Assembly: GCA_017304135.1 (NCBI GenBank)
Contig: JAFLBB010000012.1
Location: 25,817-89,816 of the forward strand
Source: Acidobacteriota bacterium
Lineage (GTDB): Bacteria > Acidobacteriota > Terriglobia > Bryobacterales > Bryobacteraceae
Reading direction: 5' to 3'
Length of the DNA stretch: 64,000 bases
The notes under the pieces are model-generated. The model did no database searches, was not told where the DNA came from, and worked only from the letters and a program-made list of their open reading frames with translations. A program made the position numbers and the translations under genes. Within the stretch, counting starts at the first letter, position 1; each line of letters begins with the position of its first letter. This document shows, piece after piece, positions 9,504 to 18,228 of the stretch.

Positions 9504-9683
9504 CCCGGATGTTTCGGTGCGATCGCGGCGAGCAGCGAGGAGAGCCGTGCGAATGCAAGGCGCGCGAAGGGTGCCCGACGCAGGCGTACTGCAACAGTAC
9601 GTCGAGGACGGCATGCGAGCGCAACGCGGCAGTCGCGCGGTGATCACGCTCCGCGGCCGATGGCTGGTGAAATTTCCGCGCTA
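9501..9683. mobile_element. 183-bp MITE-like repeat, copy 1
   Basis: This aligns without gaps to 56411-56593 with about 19 mismatches (about 90% identical, counted by eye). The ends are imperfect inverted repeats: TAGCSCGGATGTTTC at the left and the reverse complement of TAGCGCGGAAATTTC at the right. CTAG stands at both borders (9500-9503 and 9681-9684), as a 4-bp target duplication would leave. The element exactly fills the gap between two convergent genes and supplies both stop codons, TAG on each strand. No transposase is encoded, so it would need one in trans. Confidence 0.8.
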
Positions 9684-10481
9684 GCGCTTGGGTGCCGCTC
9701 TCTTCCGCTCCGCATCGAACCGCTTTTGGTTGCTCTCGTTGAGGCGCGGGTAGACTCCCGAGATTGGCTCGCCCTGCTCCAGCAGCTTCTTCTGGAACGC
9801 CTCGCGTTCGACGGTCTGCTCGGCCTTTTTCAGCGCCTTTTCGAGAACAGCAGCCGGAATGACGAGCACGCCGTGCTCTTCCCCCATGAGGATGTCCCCC
9901 GCCATCACGGTAACGTTGCCGATGCGGACCGGCACCTGGTAGTCGGCGCTCATCATGTGTGGACTGACGCTCGAGGCCTGGCCGCGGCGCATGTAGACCT
10001 GAATGGGGAGTTCGCGGATCTGGCCCACGTCGCGAAAGGCCCCGTCGGCGATCATGCCCGCACCGCCCCGCGCCACCAGCCGCCGCGTCGTCATCGCCCC
10101 GGTTACGGCGCTGCGCGTGTCGCCGCCGGCGTCGAAGACAAGCACATCGCCCGGCTCCGCCTGTTCGCTCGAAACGTAGTTGAGCTGCGGCCCGGCCTTG
10201 TACAGCCGCTCGCGCAAATCGGGCCGGTTGGGAAGATACCGCACCGTGCGCGCCCGGCCGATCAGGCGCCGCCCGGTGTGCAGTGGCGGCAGTTCATTGA
10301 TGAAGCAGTTCTGGTAGCCGGCTTCGTTGACGGCGCTCCAGATGGCCTCCAGTTCGAGCTTCGCCAAACGGCCGAAGATCTCCCTGTCCTGCGCCGCGAG
10401 TTTGTTCCAGACGTGGGGCGGCAGGCCGTCCTGGGCGAACGCGGCCGCGGCGATGATGGCGAGGAATCCTACTCTCAACAT
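9681..10481 (-). CDS. Exported RraA-family protein
   Basis: A 266-residue protein whose core (about residues 60-230) resembles the RraA / 4-hydroxy-4-methyl-2-oxoglutarate aldolase fold: GDVLVFDAGGD, then GGAGMIADGAFRD with the Arg-Asp pair that binds substrate and metal in the aldolases, then GDILMGEEHGVLVIP. Ordinary RraA proteins are about 160 residues and cytoplasmic. This one has an N-terminal signal peptide (LRVGFLAIIAAAAFAQ) and extra C-terminal charged residues, so it should act outside the cytoplasm and is unlikely to regulate RNase E. I chose the second in-frame ATG because a TAGGAT box ends 7 nt before it. The stop codon is provided by repeat copy 1. Its substrate is unknown. Confidence 0.75.
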   Translation of the reverse strand: MLRVGFLAIIAAAAFAQDGLPPHVWNKLAAQDREIFGRLAKLELEAIWSAVNEAGYQNCFINELPPLHTGRRLIGRARTVRYLPNRPDLRERLYKAGPQLNYVSSEQAEPGDVLVFDAGGDTRSAVTGAMTTRRLVARGGAGMIADGAFRDVGQIRELPIQVYMRRGQASSVSPHMMSADYQVPVRIGNVTVMAGDILMGEEHGVLVIPAAVLEKALKKAEQTVEREAFQKKLLEQGEPISGVYPRLNESNQKRFDAERKRAAPKR

Positions 10482-10488
10482 GCGCTGC

Positions 10489-10494
10489 ATCCTA
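10489..10494 (-). promoter_or_regulatory. -10 box of the exported RraA gene
   Basis: TAGGAT on the minus strand ends 7 nt before the chosen ATG, predicting a leaderless or nearly leaderless mRNA. It overlaps the upstream in-frame ATG, which argues against that earlier start. Confidence 0.45.
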
Positions 10495-10547
10495 TCGCAT
10501 CCCGGCGCGAAGCGGGCCTTCTGCCGCCCTCCGGTCGGTCAGCCGCC

Positions 10548-10577
10548 TTGATCCCCGCTCCCCTGGACGCATACACT
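10548..10577 (+). promoter_or_regulatory. Promoter of the beta-propeller gene
   Basis: TTGATC, an 18-bp spacer, then TACACT. The -10 ends 6 nt before the GTG start at 10584, so transcription should begin at or within a base or two of the start codon. Confidence 0.5.
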
Positions 10578-10583
10578 TGGCGA

Positions 10584-11798
10584 GTGATCACTCGCCGCGG
10601 GTTGCTCGCCAGCCCGATCCTCCTCGCCGCGCAACAATCGGGACTCCCCGTCCGCCAGCTCACCCGCGGGCCGCGCTTCCACTGGTTTGGCTACTACGAC
10701 AAGCTGCAGTTTGACCCCACCTCGCGCTACGTTCTCACCAACCAGGTGGACTTTGAAGGCCGCTCGCCCAAGCCGGACGACGAGATCCGCGTCGGCGTCA
10801 TCGACACGGCCAGCGGCGATGCCTATCGCCAGTTGGGCTCGACAACGGCCTGGAACTGGCAGCAGGGCTGCATGCTGCAGTGGATTCCCGGTTCGCGCCA
10901 TGAGGTCATCTGGAACATCCGCGAGGGGAACCGCTTTGCCAGCGTCATCATGAACGTCAACACCGGCAAGCGGCGCACTCTGCCCGCGCCGGTCTACTCC
11001 CTGTCGCCTGACGGCAGGCACGCCGTCTATCCCGATTTCCGGCGGTTGAACGACACCCGGCCCGGCTATGGCTATACGGGCCTCGCCGATCCCCGCCCCG
11101 ATGCGGCCGCCCCTGACGACGCCGGCATCTGGTCGCTCGATCTGCAATCAGGAAAATCGAAGCTGATTCTCTCCTTTGCCCAGGTGGCGGCGATCCCCCA
11201 CTCGTTTCAGGAGGCCGCCCCCAAGCCGGGCGCCAAACACTGGTTCAACCACCTGCTCTATTCACCCTCCGGCGCGCGATTCATCTTCCTGCACCGCTGG
11301 CGCAATCCCGGCCAGACCAGTTTCAATACCCGCCTCTTCACCGCCTCGGCCACGGGCAAGGATCTCTACGAACTCGACCCCTACGGCAAAACCTCGCACT
11401 TCATCTGGCGCGACGACGAACACATCCTCGCCTGGGCCTGGACCCCGGCCTCGGGCGACAAGTTCATCCTCTTTCGCGACCGCACGCGCGAAGCGCCCGT
11501 CGTCGGCGAGGGCGTCATGACCGTCAACGGCCATTGCACCTACTTGCCGGGTAACCGCTGGATTCTGAACGACACCTATCCGGACAAGCAGCGCCGCCAG
11601 AACGTCTATCTCTACAACGTCGCCAGCGGCAAGCGCACCGAACTCGGCGGGTTCCCTTCGCCGCCTGCCTACACCGGCGAATGGCGCTGCGACACCCACC
11701 CGCGCTTTTCGCCCGACGGCAAAAAAGTCGTCATTGACTCGCCCCACAACGGCGGTCGCCAGCAGTACCTCATCGACATCAGTGGAGTGAACGCATGA
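10584..11798 (+). CDS. Secreted TolB/oligogalacturonate-lyase-like beta-propeller protein
   Basis: A 404-residue protein with a short arginine-containing export signal ([16 protein letters not shown]) and repeated propeller blades: [63 protein letters not shown]. The His/Trp-rich final blades resemble the WD40-like folds of TolB and oligogalacturonate lyase, but the lyase catalytic residues are not certain, so I call only the fold. The GTG start is supported by the promoter ending 6 nt upstream; the same frame is open much further upstream only because it is antisense to the RraA gene. The stop overlaps the next gene in ATGA, linking it to the DUF1080 protein. Confidence 0.75.
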   Translation: MITRRGLLASPILLAAQQSGLPVRQLTRGPRFHWFGYYDKLQFDPTSRYVLTNQVDFEGRSPKPDDEIRVGVIDTASGDAYRQLGSTTAWNWQQGCMLQWIPGSRHEVIWNIREGNRFASVIMNVNTGKRRTLPAPVYSLSPDGRHAVYPDFRRLNDTRPGYGYTGLADPRPDAAAPDDAGIWSLDLQSGKSKLILSFAQVAAIPHSFQEAAPKPGAKHWFNHLLYSPSGARFIFLHRWRNPGQTSFNTRLFTASATGKDLYELDPYGKTSHFIWRDDEHILAWAWTPASGDKFILFRDRTREAPVVGEGVMTVNGHCTYLPGNRWILNDTYPDKQRRQNVYLYNVASGKRTELGGFPSPPAYTGEWRCDTHPRFSPDGKKVVIDSPHNGGRQQYLIDISGVNA

Positions 11799-12511
11799 AA
11801 GCCATCCTCGCCTGCGCGGCAACCGTAACCCTCGCCGCCTTCTTCGTGCCCGCCTCGGCGGTGCCCACCCCGGAATGGGTCGACCTCTTCAATGGCCGCG
11901 ACCTCAGCGGCTGGGTGCCCGTGAATACGGTCCCCGACACATGGTCGGTTCAGAACGGCGAACTCGTTTGCTCGGGCCAGCCGATCGGCGTCATGCGCAG
12001 CGCCAGGCAGTATGAGAACTTCATCCTCCACATCGAGTGGATGCACACCGAGACGGGCGGCAACTCGGGCGTGTTCGTGTGGTCCGACGCCGTGCCCGGC
12101 GAGCGCAACCGGCTGCCAAACGGGGTCGAAGTGCAGATGCTCGAACTGGGCTGGCCGGAGCTCAATGCGAAAAACGGCATCACGCCACCGCACGCGTATG
12201 TCACGGGTGAGCTATTCGGAGTAGGTGGTGTGAAGACGGTCCCCGACAACCCGCGTGGCGAACGCAGTTTCTCGTTCGAATCGCGATGCAAGCCCAAGGG
12301 CGAATGGAACACTTATGAGGTGGTGGCCGTCGATGGCACCATCAAGCTCTCCATCAACGGCAAATTCGTGAACGGCATCGCCAAGTCGACGCAGAAGAAG
12401 GGGTATCTGTGCCTGGAAAGCGAGGGCGCGAAGATCCACTTCCGCAACATCCGCCTTCTCGAGTTGCCGCCGGGGATCCTCGCGCCGGGCCAGGCCGCCA
12501 GGGAGCTATAG
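11795..12511 (+). CDS. DUF1080 (3-keto-disaccharide hydrolase family) exported protein
   Basis: A 238-residue protein with a signal peptide (residues 1-22, ending in a VPASAVP-like region) and the DUF1080 concanavalin-like fold: [17 protein letters not shown], the [12 protein letters not shown] strand pair, [20 protein letters not shown] and a final [13 protein letters not shown] strand. Some members hydrolyse 3-keto-glycosides produced by sugar 3-dehydrogenases; others only bind carbohydrate. Such proteins are abundant in Acidobacteria, Planctomycetes and Verrucomicrobia. The start overlaps the preceding stop in ATGA, so the two secreted proteins are co-translated. Confidence 0.88.
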   Translation: MKAILACAATVTLAAFFVPASAVPTPEWVDLFNGRDLSGWVPVNTVPDTWSVQNGELVCSGQPIGVMRSARQYENFILHIEWMHTETGGNSGVFVWSDAVPGERNRLPNGVEVQMLELGWPELNAKNGITPPHAYVTGELFGVGGVKTVPDNPRGERSFSFESRCKPKGEWNTYEVVAVDGTIKLSINGKFVNGIAKSTQKKGYLCLESEGAKIHFRNIRLLELPPGILAPGQAAREL

Positions 12512-12544
12512 AAACCGCCTTGTTCATCCGATTTGGGAGGAGGC

Positions 12545-13687
12545 ATGAAGATCGCTCTCCTCACCACATTCAAGGCCAGCCGCAAGGAACCGCTGGCCGT
12601 GCAACTGGCCCGCATCCACGCCGCTTTTCATGCAGCCGGTGAGGGAGAGCCCACGGTTCGCTTCCGGTTTGCCGATTCGCCACTGCTGGGCTCGTCGTCG
12701 ATGATCGACCGCGTGCTCAAGCGCCAGCCCAGCCTCGAACCCTTCACGGCGACGGTGTCAGCCGCGCTGGGCATCCCCGCTGTGCGGCAGATCACGAACA
12801 TGCCGGGCTCGCCGATGGCGGACCAGGCAGTTCCCTTTGCCACGCTGCTTGCGGTTGCCGAAGGCGTGCCCCGTTCGTATCCGCTGCACGCGATCGGCAT
12901 CGACTTCCATAGCGCGGCGTTCGGCGAGGCGGACGTGCTCAACCCGGCGCTGGGGGCGACCACGGCCGGCATCCTGGTGGGCGACTGCTGGTGGGTGAGC
13001 GGCCGTTCGCGCACGGTGATGGTCATCACAGCGGTGGAGGGCGATCCCGCCGCGAAGAAGCTGCCTCCGCTGCCCGCTCCGGTGCAGTCGATTCTGGAGG
13101 CGTGCGGCGCGGTGAAGAAGACGGTCCAGATTCCCTGCTCGTCCCCCGCCGCCACCCCGCAACCGCTGGCCGACCCGGCCAAGGTGCAGGCGGTCAGGGA
13201 ACTGGCCGCGTCGTACCGCGCACGGCTGGCGGAGATGATCGACCGGGCCGCGCTGCCGCATCCACTTCCGCCCGCCGCCGACATCCGGCAGGCGATGCTC
13301 GGCGTCACCTCGGGTCCAAAGAAACCGGCGCTCGTGGCCGCGTTCAAGCCGTTGGGTTACACCTGCCGCGGGGAATCGGGGACCTTCACGTTACGCCGCC
13401 GCACCGCCGGCAACCTCACGGTGGAGGCCTCGCTCGACGTAGGCACCTGGAGCAATAGCCTGACGGGCAGTTTTCACATTTACGGTTGGGGATTCACCGC
13501 CGTGCTTCCGCTGCCGGTGGCGGTGCATGCCATCGGGGGCGGTCAGTATCCCATCGGCGACGCGGAGAGTTGGAGCCGCATCGTCGCCAATCTCGCGGCG
13601 CTGGTCGCTGAGTACGATCGTTCTTTCGTTCCGGCGGTGGAAGAGGCCGCCGGGCCCTCGCCTGAGTGGTACACGCCGGACAGCTAA
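12545..13687 (+). CDS. Conserved hypothetical protein, 380 residues
   Basis: A soluble protein of about 380 residues that I do not recognise. The start ATG follows GGGAGGAGG closely, which also rules out the in-frame TTG four codons earlier. The N-terminal half has an alternating alpha/beta pattern (MKIALLTTFKAS, VSAALGIPAVRQITN, AIGIDFHSAAFG, TTAGILVGDCWWVS). A Pro/Ala-rich linker near residue 190 leads to a C-terminal beta-rich part (FTLRRRTAGNLTVEASLDVG, FHIYGWGFTAVLPLP). There is no signal peptide. It follows the DUF1080 gene by 33 bp on the same strand and its stop overlaps the convergent neighbour by 4 bp. Confidence 0.7.
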   Translation: MKIALLTTFKASRKEPLAVQLARIHAAFHAAGEGEPTVRFRFADSPLLGSSSMIDRVLKRQPSLEPFTATVSAALGIPAVRQITNMPGSPMADQAVPFATLLAVAEGVPRSYPLHAIGIDFHSAAFGEADVLNPALGATTAGILVGDCWWVSGRSRTVMVITAVEGDPAAKKLPPLPAPVQSILEACGAVKKTVQIPCSSPAATPQPLADPAKVQAVRELAASYRARLAEMIDRAALPHPLPPAADIRQAMLGVTSGPKKPALVAAFKPLGYTCRGESGTFTLRRRTAGNLTVEASLDVGTWSNSLTGSFHIYGWGFTAVLPLPVAVHAIGGGQYPIGDAESWSRIVANLAALVAEYDRSFVPAVEEAAGPSPEWYTPDS

Positions 13688-14124
13688 GCTCCGTCCCCCT
13701 CCGTTAACCCGCCCTCCTCCGCCGGCTCCCAGCGGCCATTGACGGATTGGACGCACCGCCAATGGATCCGTGCGAACTCCGCCCGCGCCTCGGCGAGCAG
13801 ACTGGCGTCATCGCTCTCGATGTGCAGGTCTGCCTCGTGGCAGAAGAGCACCTCGCAAACAGGCGCACTCAGGTGGACATCGCTCTCACCCAGTTCCAGG
13901 CGCCCCTCGGCCTCCCACCGGGCAATGCAATCCGCGACCTCTGCGATGGCTGCCTCGTGGGTTTCCCACTGACGGTCGAATGGTTCGGTGGCCCACCCCA
14001 ACATCAGTTCGACACGCTCGCCCACATGCTTGCGCCACAGACGCTCCACCACCGGAAGCGCGTCTCGCAAGCTACCTCCCTTGGGCGGTGTGGCGAAGAG
14101 GACTGTCCGCTTTACCGCATCCAT
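13684..14124 (-). CDS. Hypothetical cytoplasmic protein, 146 residues
   Basis: A small acidic protein with no signal peptide or membrane segment. Trp, His and Cys are well represented (RLWRKHVGERVELMLGWATEPFDRQWETHE, then VCEVLFCHEADLHIESDD), so a metal site is possible, but no family is evident. The start overlaps the 3' end of sulfatase 1 by 13 bp on the same strand, suggesting co-transcription. The stop overlaps a convergent gene by 4 bp. Confidence 0.6.
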   Translation of the reverse strand: MDAVKRTVLFATPPKGGSLRDALPVVERLWRKHVGERVELMLGWATEPFDRQWETHEAAIAEVADCIARWEAEGRLELGESDVHLSAPVCEVLFCHEADLHIESDDASLLAEARAEFARIHWRCVQSVNGRWEPAEEGGLTEGDGA

Positions 14125-15446
14125 GCGCGCGCCGGGTCGTTGGTCGCCACCATTCGTTCCTCCAGCGCCCCGCGCATCTCGGCGATCACCTGCTTGTGCA
14201 GCCGCGTCGGCTTCTCAGCCAGGTTGCGCACTTCGCCGGGGTCCTTGTCGGGCTCATACAACGCCTCGCGCTTGGACTCCCACAGGATGTACTTGTAGAA
14301 GCGCGTGCGAACAAGCCGGTACGGTTCCACGGCCACTCTGATTGCCAGCCCCTCGGGCCGCCCGTCGTTCCACACGGCGAAGCCATGCTCGTGCCGCGAA
14401 TGGCCGTCGATGAGTTCTTCACGCAGGGTTACGCCGGAGAGCTTGTAGGCCGGCTTGACGCCCGCGAAATCCATCCAGGTGGCCGGAGCGTCGATGGAGC
14501 AAACCGGCGCGCCCTGCTTGCCGCGCGCCTTCACCACGCCGCCGGAAACGATGTAGGGCACGCGCACGCTCTCGTCCCAGGGGTGGACCTTGCCGTTGAG
14601 GCCCCTCGTGCCGCACAGGTAGCCGTTGTCTCCGATGAAGAAGACCAGGGTGTTCTCCCACTGCCCCGCTTTTTCCAGCGCCGCAATCACGCGCCCCACG
14701 CCGGCATCCATGTGCGAAATCACCGCGTAATAGGTGGCCCAGTCGAAAGGCTTGCCTCCAGCGGGGTGCGCGGGCGGCGGCTGGGCCTTGCCTGCGTATT
14801 GCGACTTGTAGGGCTCCACCGCGGTCCACGGCGTGTGCGGCGCGTTGTAGGTGAGCCACAGGAAGAAGGGTTGCTCCTTCGACGACTTCTCGATCACCCC
14901 CACGGCGGCGTCGCTGAGCAAGTCCGTGATGTGGCCCTTGGTCTCTTCGTCCTTGCCGTCGAGGCCGCGGCGCAGCATGGGGTCGACATACTTGCTGCCC
15001 CCGCCGCGCAGCCACAGCGGCGCCTTGGCAAAGCCGCACTCCTGGGGCATGTTCGTGATGTGCCACTTGCCGACAAGGTTGGTGTCGTAGCCCGAGCGGC
15101 GCAATTGCTCGATGACGGTGGGCGGGTAGCCAGGCTTGAAGGCCGTGTAGCCGTTGGATTGCAGCCCGCTCTGGTACGTCTCCAGGCCGGAGAGCATAAC
15201 CCCGCGCGACGGGCAGCACTGCGAGGTGCTGATCATGGCGTGGGTGAAGTTCACGCCGCGCGCGGCCAGCCTGTCGAGGTTGGGCGTCTGGATGTGCGGG
15301 TTTCCCGCCGCGCCCAGGCACTGGTAGTGATGGTCGTCGGAAAAGATGAAGACGATGTTGGGCTTTCGCGCCCCGCTTTGCGCCATGCCCGCGCCCGTGA
15401 TCGCCGCCCCCGCGGCTGCTCCCGCAAACCTTCGCCGGTTCAACAT
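14112..15446 (-). CDS. Exported sulfatase 1 (formylglycine type)
   Basis: A 444-residue type I sulfatase. The Tat-like N-terminus LNRRRFAGAAAGAAITG is followed by metal ligands D37/D38 (IFSDDHH) and the activation motif C77-C-P-S-R; C77 would be converted to formylglycine. SDDHHYQCLGAAGNPHIQTPNLDRLAARG is the family hallmark region, given here only as landmarks around residues 36-64, and FIGDNGYLCGTRG contains the second metal-binding segment. The substrate cannot be read from sequence; sulfated polysaccharide is likely. I chose the ATG that directly precedes the RRRF signal rather than the longer frame, which runs into the divergent promoter. Confidence 0.88.
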   Translation of the reverse strand: MLNRRRFAGAAAGAAITGAGMAQSGARKPNIVFIFSDDHHYQCLGAAGNPHIQTPNLDRLAARGVNFTHAMISTSQCCPSRGVMLSGLETYQSGLQSNGYTAFKPGYPPTVIEQLRRSGYDTNLVGKWHITNMPQECGFAKAPLWLRGGGSKYVDPMLRRGLDGKDEETKGHITDLLSDAAVGVIEKSSKEQPFFLWLTYNAPHTPWTAVEPYKSQYAGKAQPPPAHPAGGKPFDWATYYAVISHMDAGVGRVIAALEKAGQWENTLVFFIGDNGYLCGTRGLNGKVHPWDESVRVPYIVSGGVVKARGKQGAPVCSIDAPATWMDFAGVKPAYKLSGVTLREELIDGHSRHEHGFAVWNDGRPEGLAIRVAVEPYRLVRTRFYKYILWESKREALYEPDKDPGEVRNLAEKPTRLHKQVIAEMRGALEERMVATNDPARAWMR

Positions 15447-15479
15447 AACCCCGCCATCTTCTCGCCCCAGGTAACTCCG

Positions 15480-15509
15480 TTGCAAGCCCGGCCGTCTCAT
15501 TGATACAGT
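15480..15509 (+). promoter_or_regulatory. Promoter of the PQQ dehydrogenase gene
   Basis: TTGCAA, an 18-bp spacer and TACAGT; the -10 ends 9 nt before the ATG, leaving a leader of only a few bases and no room for a Shine-Dalgarno site. Confidence 0.5.
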
Positions 15510-15518
15510 CTCCCCTTT

Positions 15519-17372
15519 ATGCAACGCCGCAGCTTTCTGATTCAATCGGCCGCAGCCGCCGCCCTGATTCCTGGTCCGCGCGCCCTCGCCGCCACCCCGC
15601 GCGAACGCGAATGGAACTGGTATGCCGGCGACGCCCAAGCCTCGCGCTACTCACCCGTCGAGCAGATCACCCCGTCCAATGTGAAGAACCTGAAGGTGGC
15701 CTGGGTCCACAAAACCGGCGACGCCAACCTGCGCCCGGCCACCGCCAGCGAGTGCACTCCCATCGTCGTCGACGGCGTCATGTACATCACCACGCCGCGT
15801 GTGAAGGTCCAGGCAATCGACGCCGCCTCAGGCAAGCTGCTGTGGTCGTTCGATCCCTCCATGGGGCGGCCCGTGCGGCGCTCGCCCGGCAACAACCGCG
15901 GCGTCTGCTACTGGGAAGAAGGCGACGACAAGCGCATCTTCTCCTGCTACCAGGACACACTCCTCGCGGTGAACGCCAAAACCGGCCAGCTTGTGGAGAC
16001 CTTCGCCAACAAAGGCGTGCTCGACCTCAAGGAAGAGTTCGACCACGACATGCGCAATCTCTCCTTCAAGCACACCTCGCCGGTGGTCGTCTATAAAGAC
16101 GTCATCATCACCGGCGGCGGTGGCGGCGAGGGACCGTATCCCGAAGCCCCCGGCCACATTCGCGGCTGGGATGCCAAGACCGGCAAGCGCCGCTGGATCT
16201 TCCACACCGTGCCGCGTCCGGGCGAGTTCGGCAACGATACCTGGGAGGGCGACTCGTGGCTCTCCACCGGCGGCACGAACAACTGGGCGGGCATGAGCGT
16301 CGACCCCAAACGCGGGCTCGTCTTCGCCGGCATCGGTTCACCCGCGTTCGATTTCTACGGCGGCAACCGCAAGGGCGCCAACCTGTTCGGCAACTGCGTC
16401 CTGGCCCTCGACGCGCTCACGGGTGAGCGCAAGTGGCACTACCAGATCGTCCATCACGATGTGTGGGACATGGATCTGCCGGCCCAACCCGCGCTCATCA
16501 CCATGCGCCACGGCGGCAAACTGATCGACGCCCTCGTGCAACCCTCCAAGCAAGGCTGGATGTGGTTCCTCAACCGCGAAACCGGACAGCCCATCTGGCC
16601 CGTGGAGGAGCGGCCGATGCCGCAGTCGGACCTCGAAGGCGAGCGCCTGCACCCAACGCAGCCCTTCCCCTCCAAGCCCCCCGCCATTTCGCGCCAGGGC
16701 TGGAAGGACGAGTGGATCACCGACATCTCACCCGAGGCCAACGCCTACGTGAAGGACATCCTCCAGGGCATCAAGCGCGGGCCGATCTACACGCCCAATG
16801 CCAAGGGCGGCTATCTCGTGCATCCCGGCTTCCGCGGCGGCCCGCTGTGGGGCGGCTGCTCGTTCGACCCCAAGCGCAACCGCGTGTTCGTCAGCTCCGA
16901 CGACACCTCGAACATTGTCGCCTTCGCCGACGCCAAGCCCGGCATGCCCTACCGCTATCAGCTCACCAAACGCAACGACCTGCGCGACCAGAACGGCTAC
17001 CCCGGCATCAAGCCACCGTGGGGCTACATGACGGCGATTGATTGCGACAAGGGCGATTTCGCCTGGCGCGTGGTCAACGGCGAGTTCCCCGAACTCAAGG
17101 CCAAAGGGATCCCCAAGACAGGCACGAGTTCGCATGGCGGCAACATCTGCACCGCCGGCGGTCTGGTGTTCATGAGCGGTACGCACGATCGCGTCTTCCG
17201 CGCCTATGAAAGCGACTCCGGCAAGGTGGTGTGGGAGCACCGCCTGGAGTCGGCCGGTTTTGCCACGCCCTGCAGTTACGAAGCCAACGGCAAGCAGTAT
17301 CTGGTGGTGGCGGCCTGCGGCGGCAAGGAAGGCTCGCCCGCCTCCGACGAATTCATTGCGTTTAGCCTATAG
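15519..17372 (+). CDS. PQQ-dependent dehydrogenase (quinoprotein), Tat-exported
   Basis: A 617-residue periplasmic quinoprotein that should oxidise a sugar or alcohol using pyrroloquinoline quinone. The Tat signal is RRSFLIQ at the N-terminus. The eight-bladed propeller shows YSPVEQITPSNVKNLKVAW near residue 45, VHHDVWDMDLPAQP in the middle and GGNICTAGGLVFMSGTHD near the end, closest to the glucose/quinate/shikimate dehydrogenase branch. It lacks the N-terminal membrane domain of glucose dehydrogenase and has no C-terminal cytochrome domain, so it needs a separate electron acceptor. The multiheme cytochrome gene 6 bp downstream is the obvious candidate. Confidence 0.88.
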   Translation: MQRRSFLIQSAAAAALIPGPRALAATPREREWNWYAGDAQASRYSPVEQITPSNVKNLKVAWVHKTGDANLRPATASECTPIVVDGVMYITTPRVKVQAIDAASGKLLWSFDPSMGRPVRRSPGNNRGVCYWEEGDDKRIFSCYQDTLLAVNAKTGQLVETFANKGVLDLKEEFDHDMRNLSFKHTSPVVVYKDVIITGGGGGEGPYPEAPGHIRGWDAKTGKRRWIFHTVPRPGEFGNDTWEGDSWLSTGGTNNWAGMSVDPKRGLVFAGIGSPAFDFYGGNRKGANLFGNCVLALDALTGERKWHYQIVHHDVWDMDLPAQPALITMRHGGKLIDALVQPSKQGWMWFLNRETGQPIWPVEERPMPQSDLEGERLHPTQPFPSKPPAISRQGWKDEWITDISPEANAYVKDILQGIKRGPIYTPNAKGGYLVHPGFRGGPLWGGCSFDPKRNRVFVSSDDTSNIVAFADAKPGMPYRYQLTKRNDLRDQNGYPGIKPPWGYMTAIDCDKGDFAWRVVNGEFPELKAKGIPKTGTSSHGGNICTAGGLVFMSGTHDRVFRAYESDSGKVVWEHRLESAGFATPCSYEANGKQYLVVAACGGKEGSPASDEFIAFSL

Positions 17373-17378
17373 ATAGTG

Positions 17379-17903
17379 ATGAAGCGCGCCCTCTACCTCA
17401 TCGTGCTGGCGGCTCTGCCGCTGCTCATCGTCTTCGCCGACGATGAGTTGAAGACCGACCCCGTCGGCTACGCTCCTGCCCAGCCCATCGCCTACTCCCA
17501 CAAAACGCACCTGGCGCTGGGGCTGAAGTGCAACGGCTGTCATGCCATGAAGCCCACTGAGGCCGGCGAGGGCTTTTCAATGGGCTTTCCGAAAGAGGCC
17601 TTCTGCATGGGCTGCCACACTTCCGTGAAGAAGGACTCGCCCGAGATCGCCAAGCTGGCCAAGGCGGCCGCCGACAAAAAGGCGGTGGAGTGGATTCGCG
17701 TCTACCGCCTCATGCCGATCGTGTGGTTCAACCACGCCTCACACACGCAGGAGGCCAAGATCGAATGTGCCGCCTGCCACGGCGCTGTGGCCTCAATGGC
17801 CGTCACCGCGAAAGCCCGCGTCCTGAACATGAAGGACTGCATGGATTGCCACGCCGAGCGCAACGCCCCCAACGGCTGCGACTTCTGCCACGCCAGCCAG
17901 TAA
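17379..17903 (+). CDS. Periplasmic pentaheme c-type cytochrome (c3/c7-like)
   Basis: A 174-residue exported protein with a hydrophobic signal segment (residues 4-20) and five CxxCH haem-binding motifs: CNGCH (51-55), CMGCH (76-80), CAACH (130-134), CMDCH (154-158) and CDFCH (167-171). Extra histidines (H41, H44, H119, H122) can serve as distal ligands, as in class III cytochromes. The ATG at 17379 follows the quinoprotein stop by 6 bp, so the two are one operon and this protein probably takes electrons from the PQQ enzyme. No quinol oxidase or other partner is visible here. Confidence 0.88.
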   Translation: MKRALYLIVLAALPLLIVFADDELKTDPVGYAPAQPIAYSHKTHLALGLKCNGCHAMKPTEAGEGFSMGFPKEAFCMGCHTSVKKDSPEIAKLAKAAADKKAVEWIRVYRLMPIVWFNHASHTQEAKIECAACHGAVASMAVTAKARVLNMKDCMDCHAERNAPNGCDFCHASQ

Positions 17904-17904
17904 A

Positions 17905-18147
17905 TCAATCCTCAAACCACAACACGTGCGAGCAGCGCAGGCAGCGGTAAATGGTTGCCGTCTTGTTCAGGAAATCGAGGTTGAAAAAGGTCAGCTTGCG
18001 CGTGTTCAGCATCACCTTGCGCGCGGCAAAGCCCGTCTCCCCGCAGATGGGGCAAGCCACCTGCTTGCCGCAGACCTGGAGAAGGACGCCTTGCCCGGCG
18101 GGATGCGCTTCAATGCAGGGGCCCGCGGTGTTCACGGTCGGGTTCAT
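17905..18147 (-). CDS. Zinc-ribbon protein, 80 residues
   Basis: A small protein with two cysteine knuckles, CPICGE near residue 33 and CLRCSH near residue 69, separated by about 32 residues with alternating hydrophobic strands (KLTFFNLDFLNKTATIYRC). This is the layout of a single zinc ribbon, and the ending HVLWFED is common in small nucleic-acid-binding zinc-ribbon proteins. It ends 2 bp from the cytochrome gene on the opposite strand. The function is unknown. Confidence 0.65.
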   Translation of the reverse strand: MNPTVNTAGPCIEAHPAGQGVLLQVCGKQVACPICGETGFAARKVMLNTRKLTFFNLDFLNKTATIYRCLRCSHVLWFED

Positions 18148-18228
18148 ATGCCAGCTTTCCGGCGGCGCATTGCACCGCCTTCCTTCTGGGAAACGGCGAA
18201 GCGGACGCGCAGGTTCCGCGATTCGGAC

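Noticed and set aside
9191..9647. Open frames on both strands over the 183-bp repeat
   Set aside because: They depend on the repeat sequence, differ between copies and carry no transposase motif.
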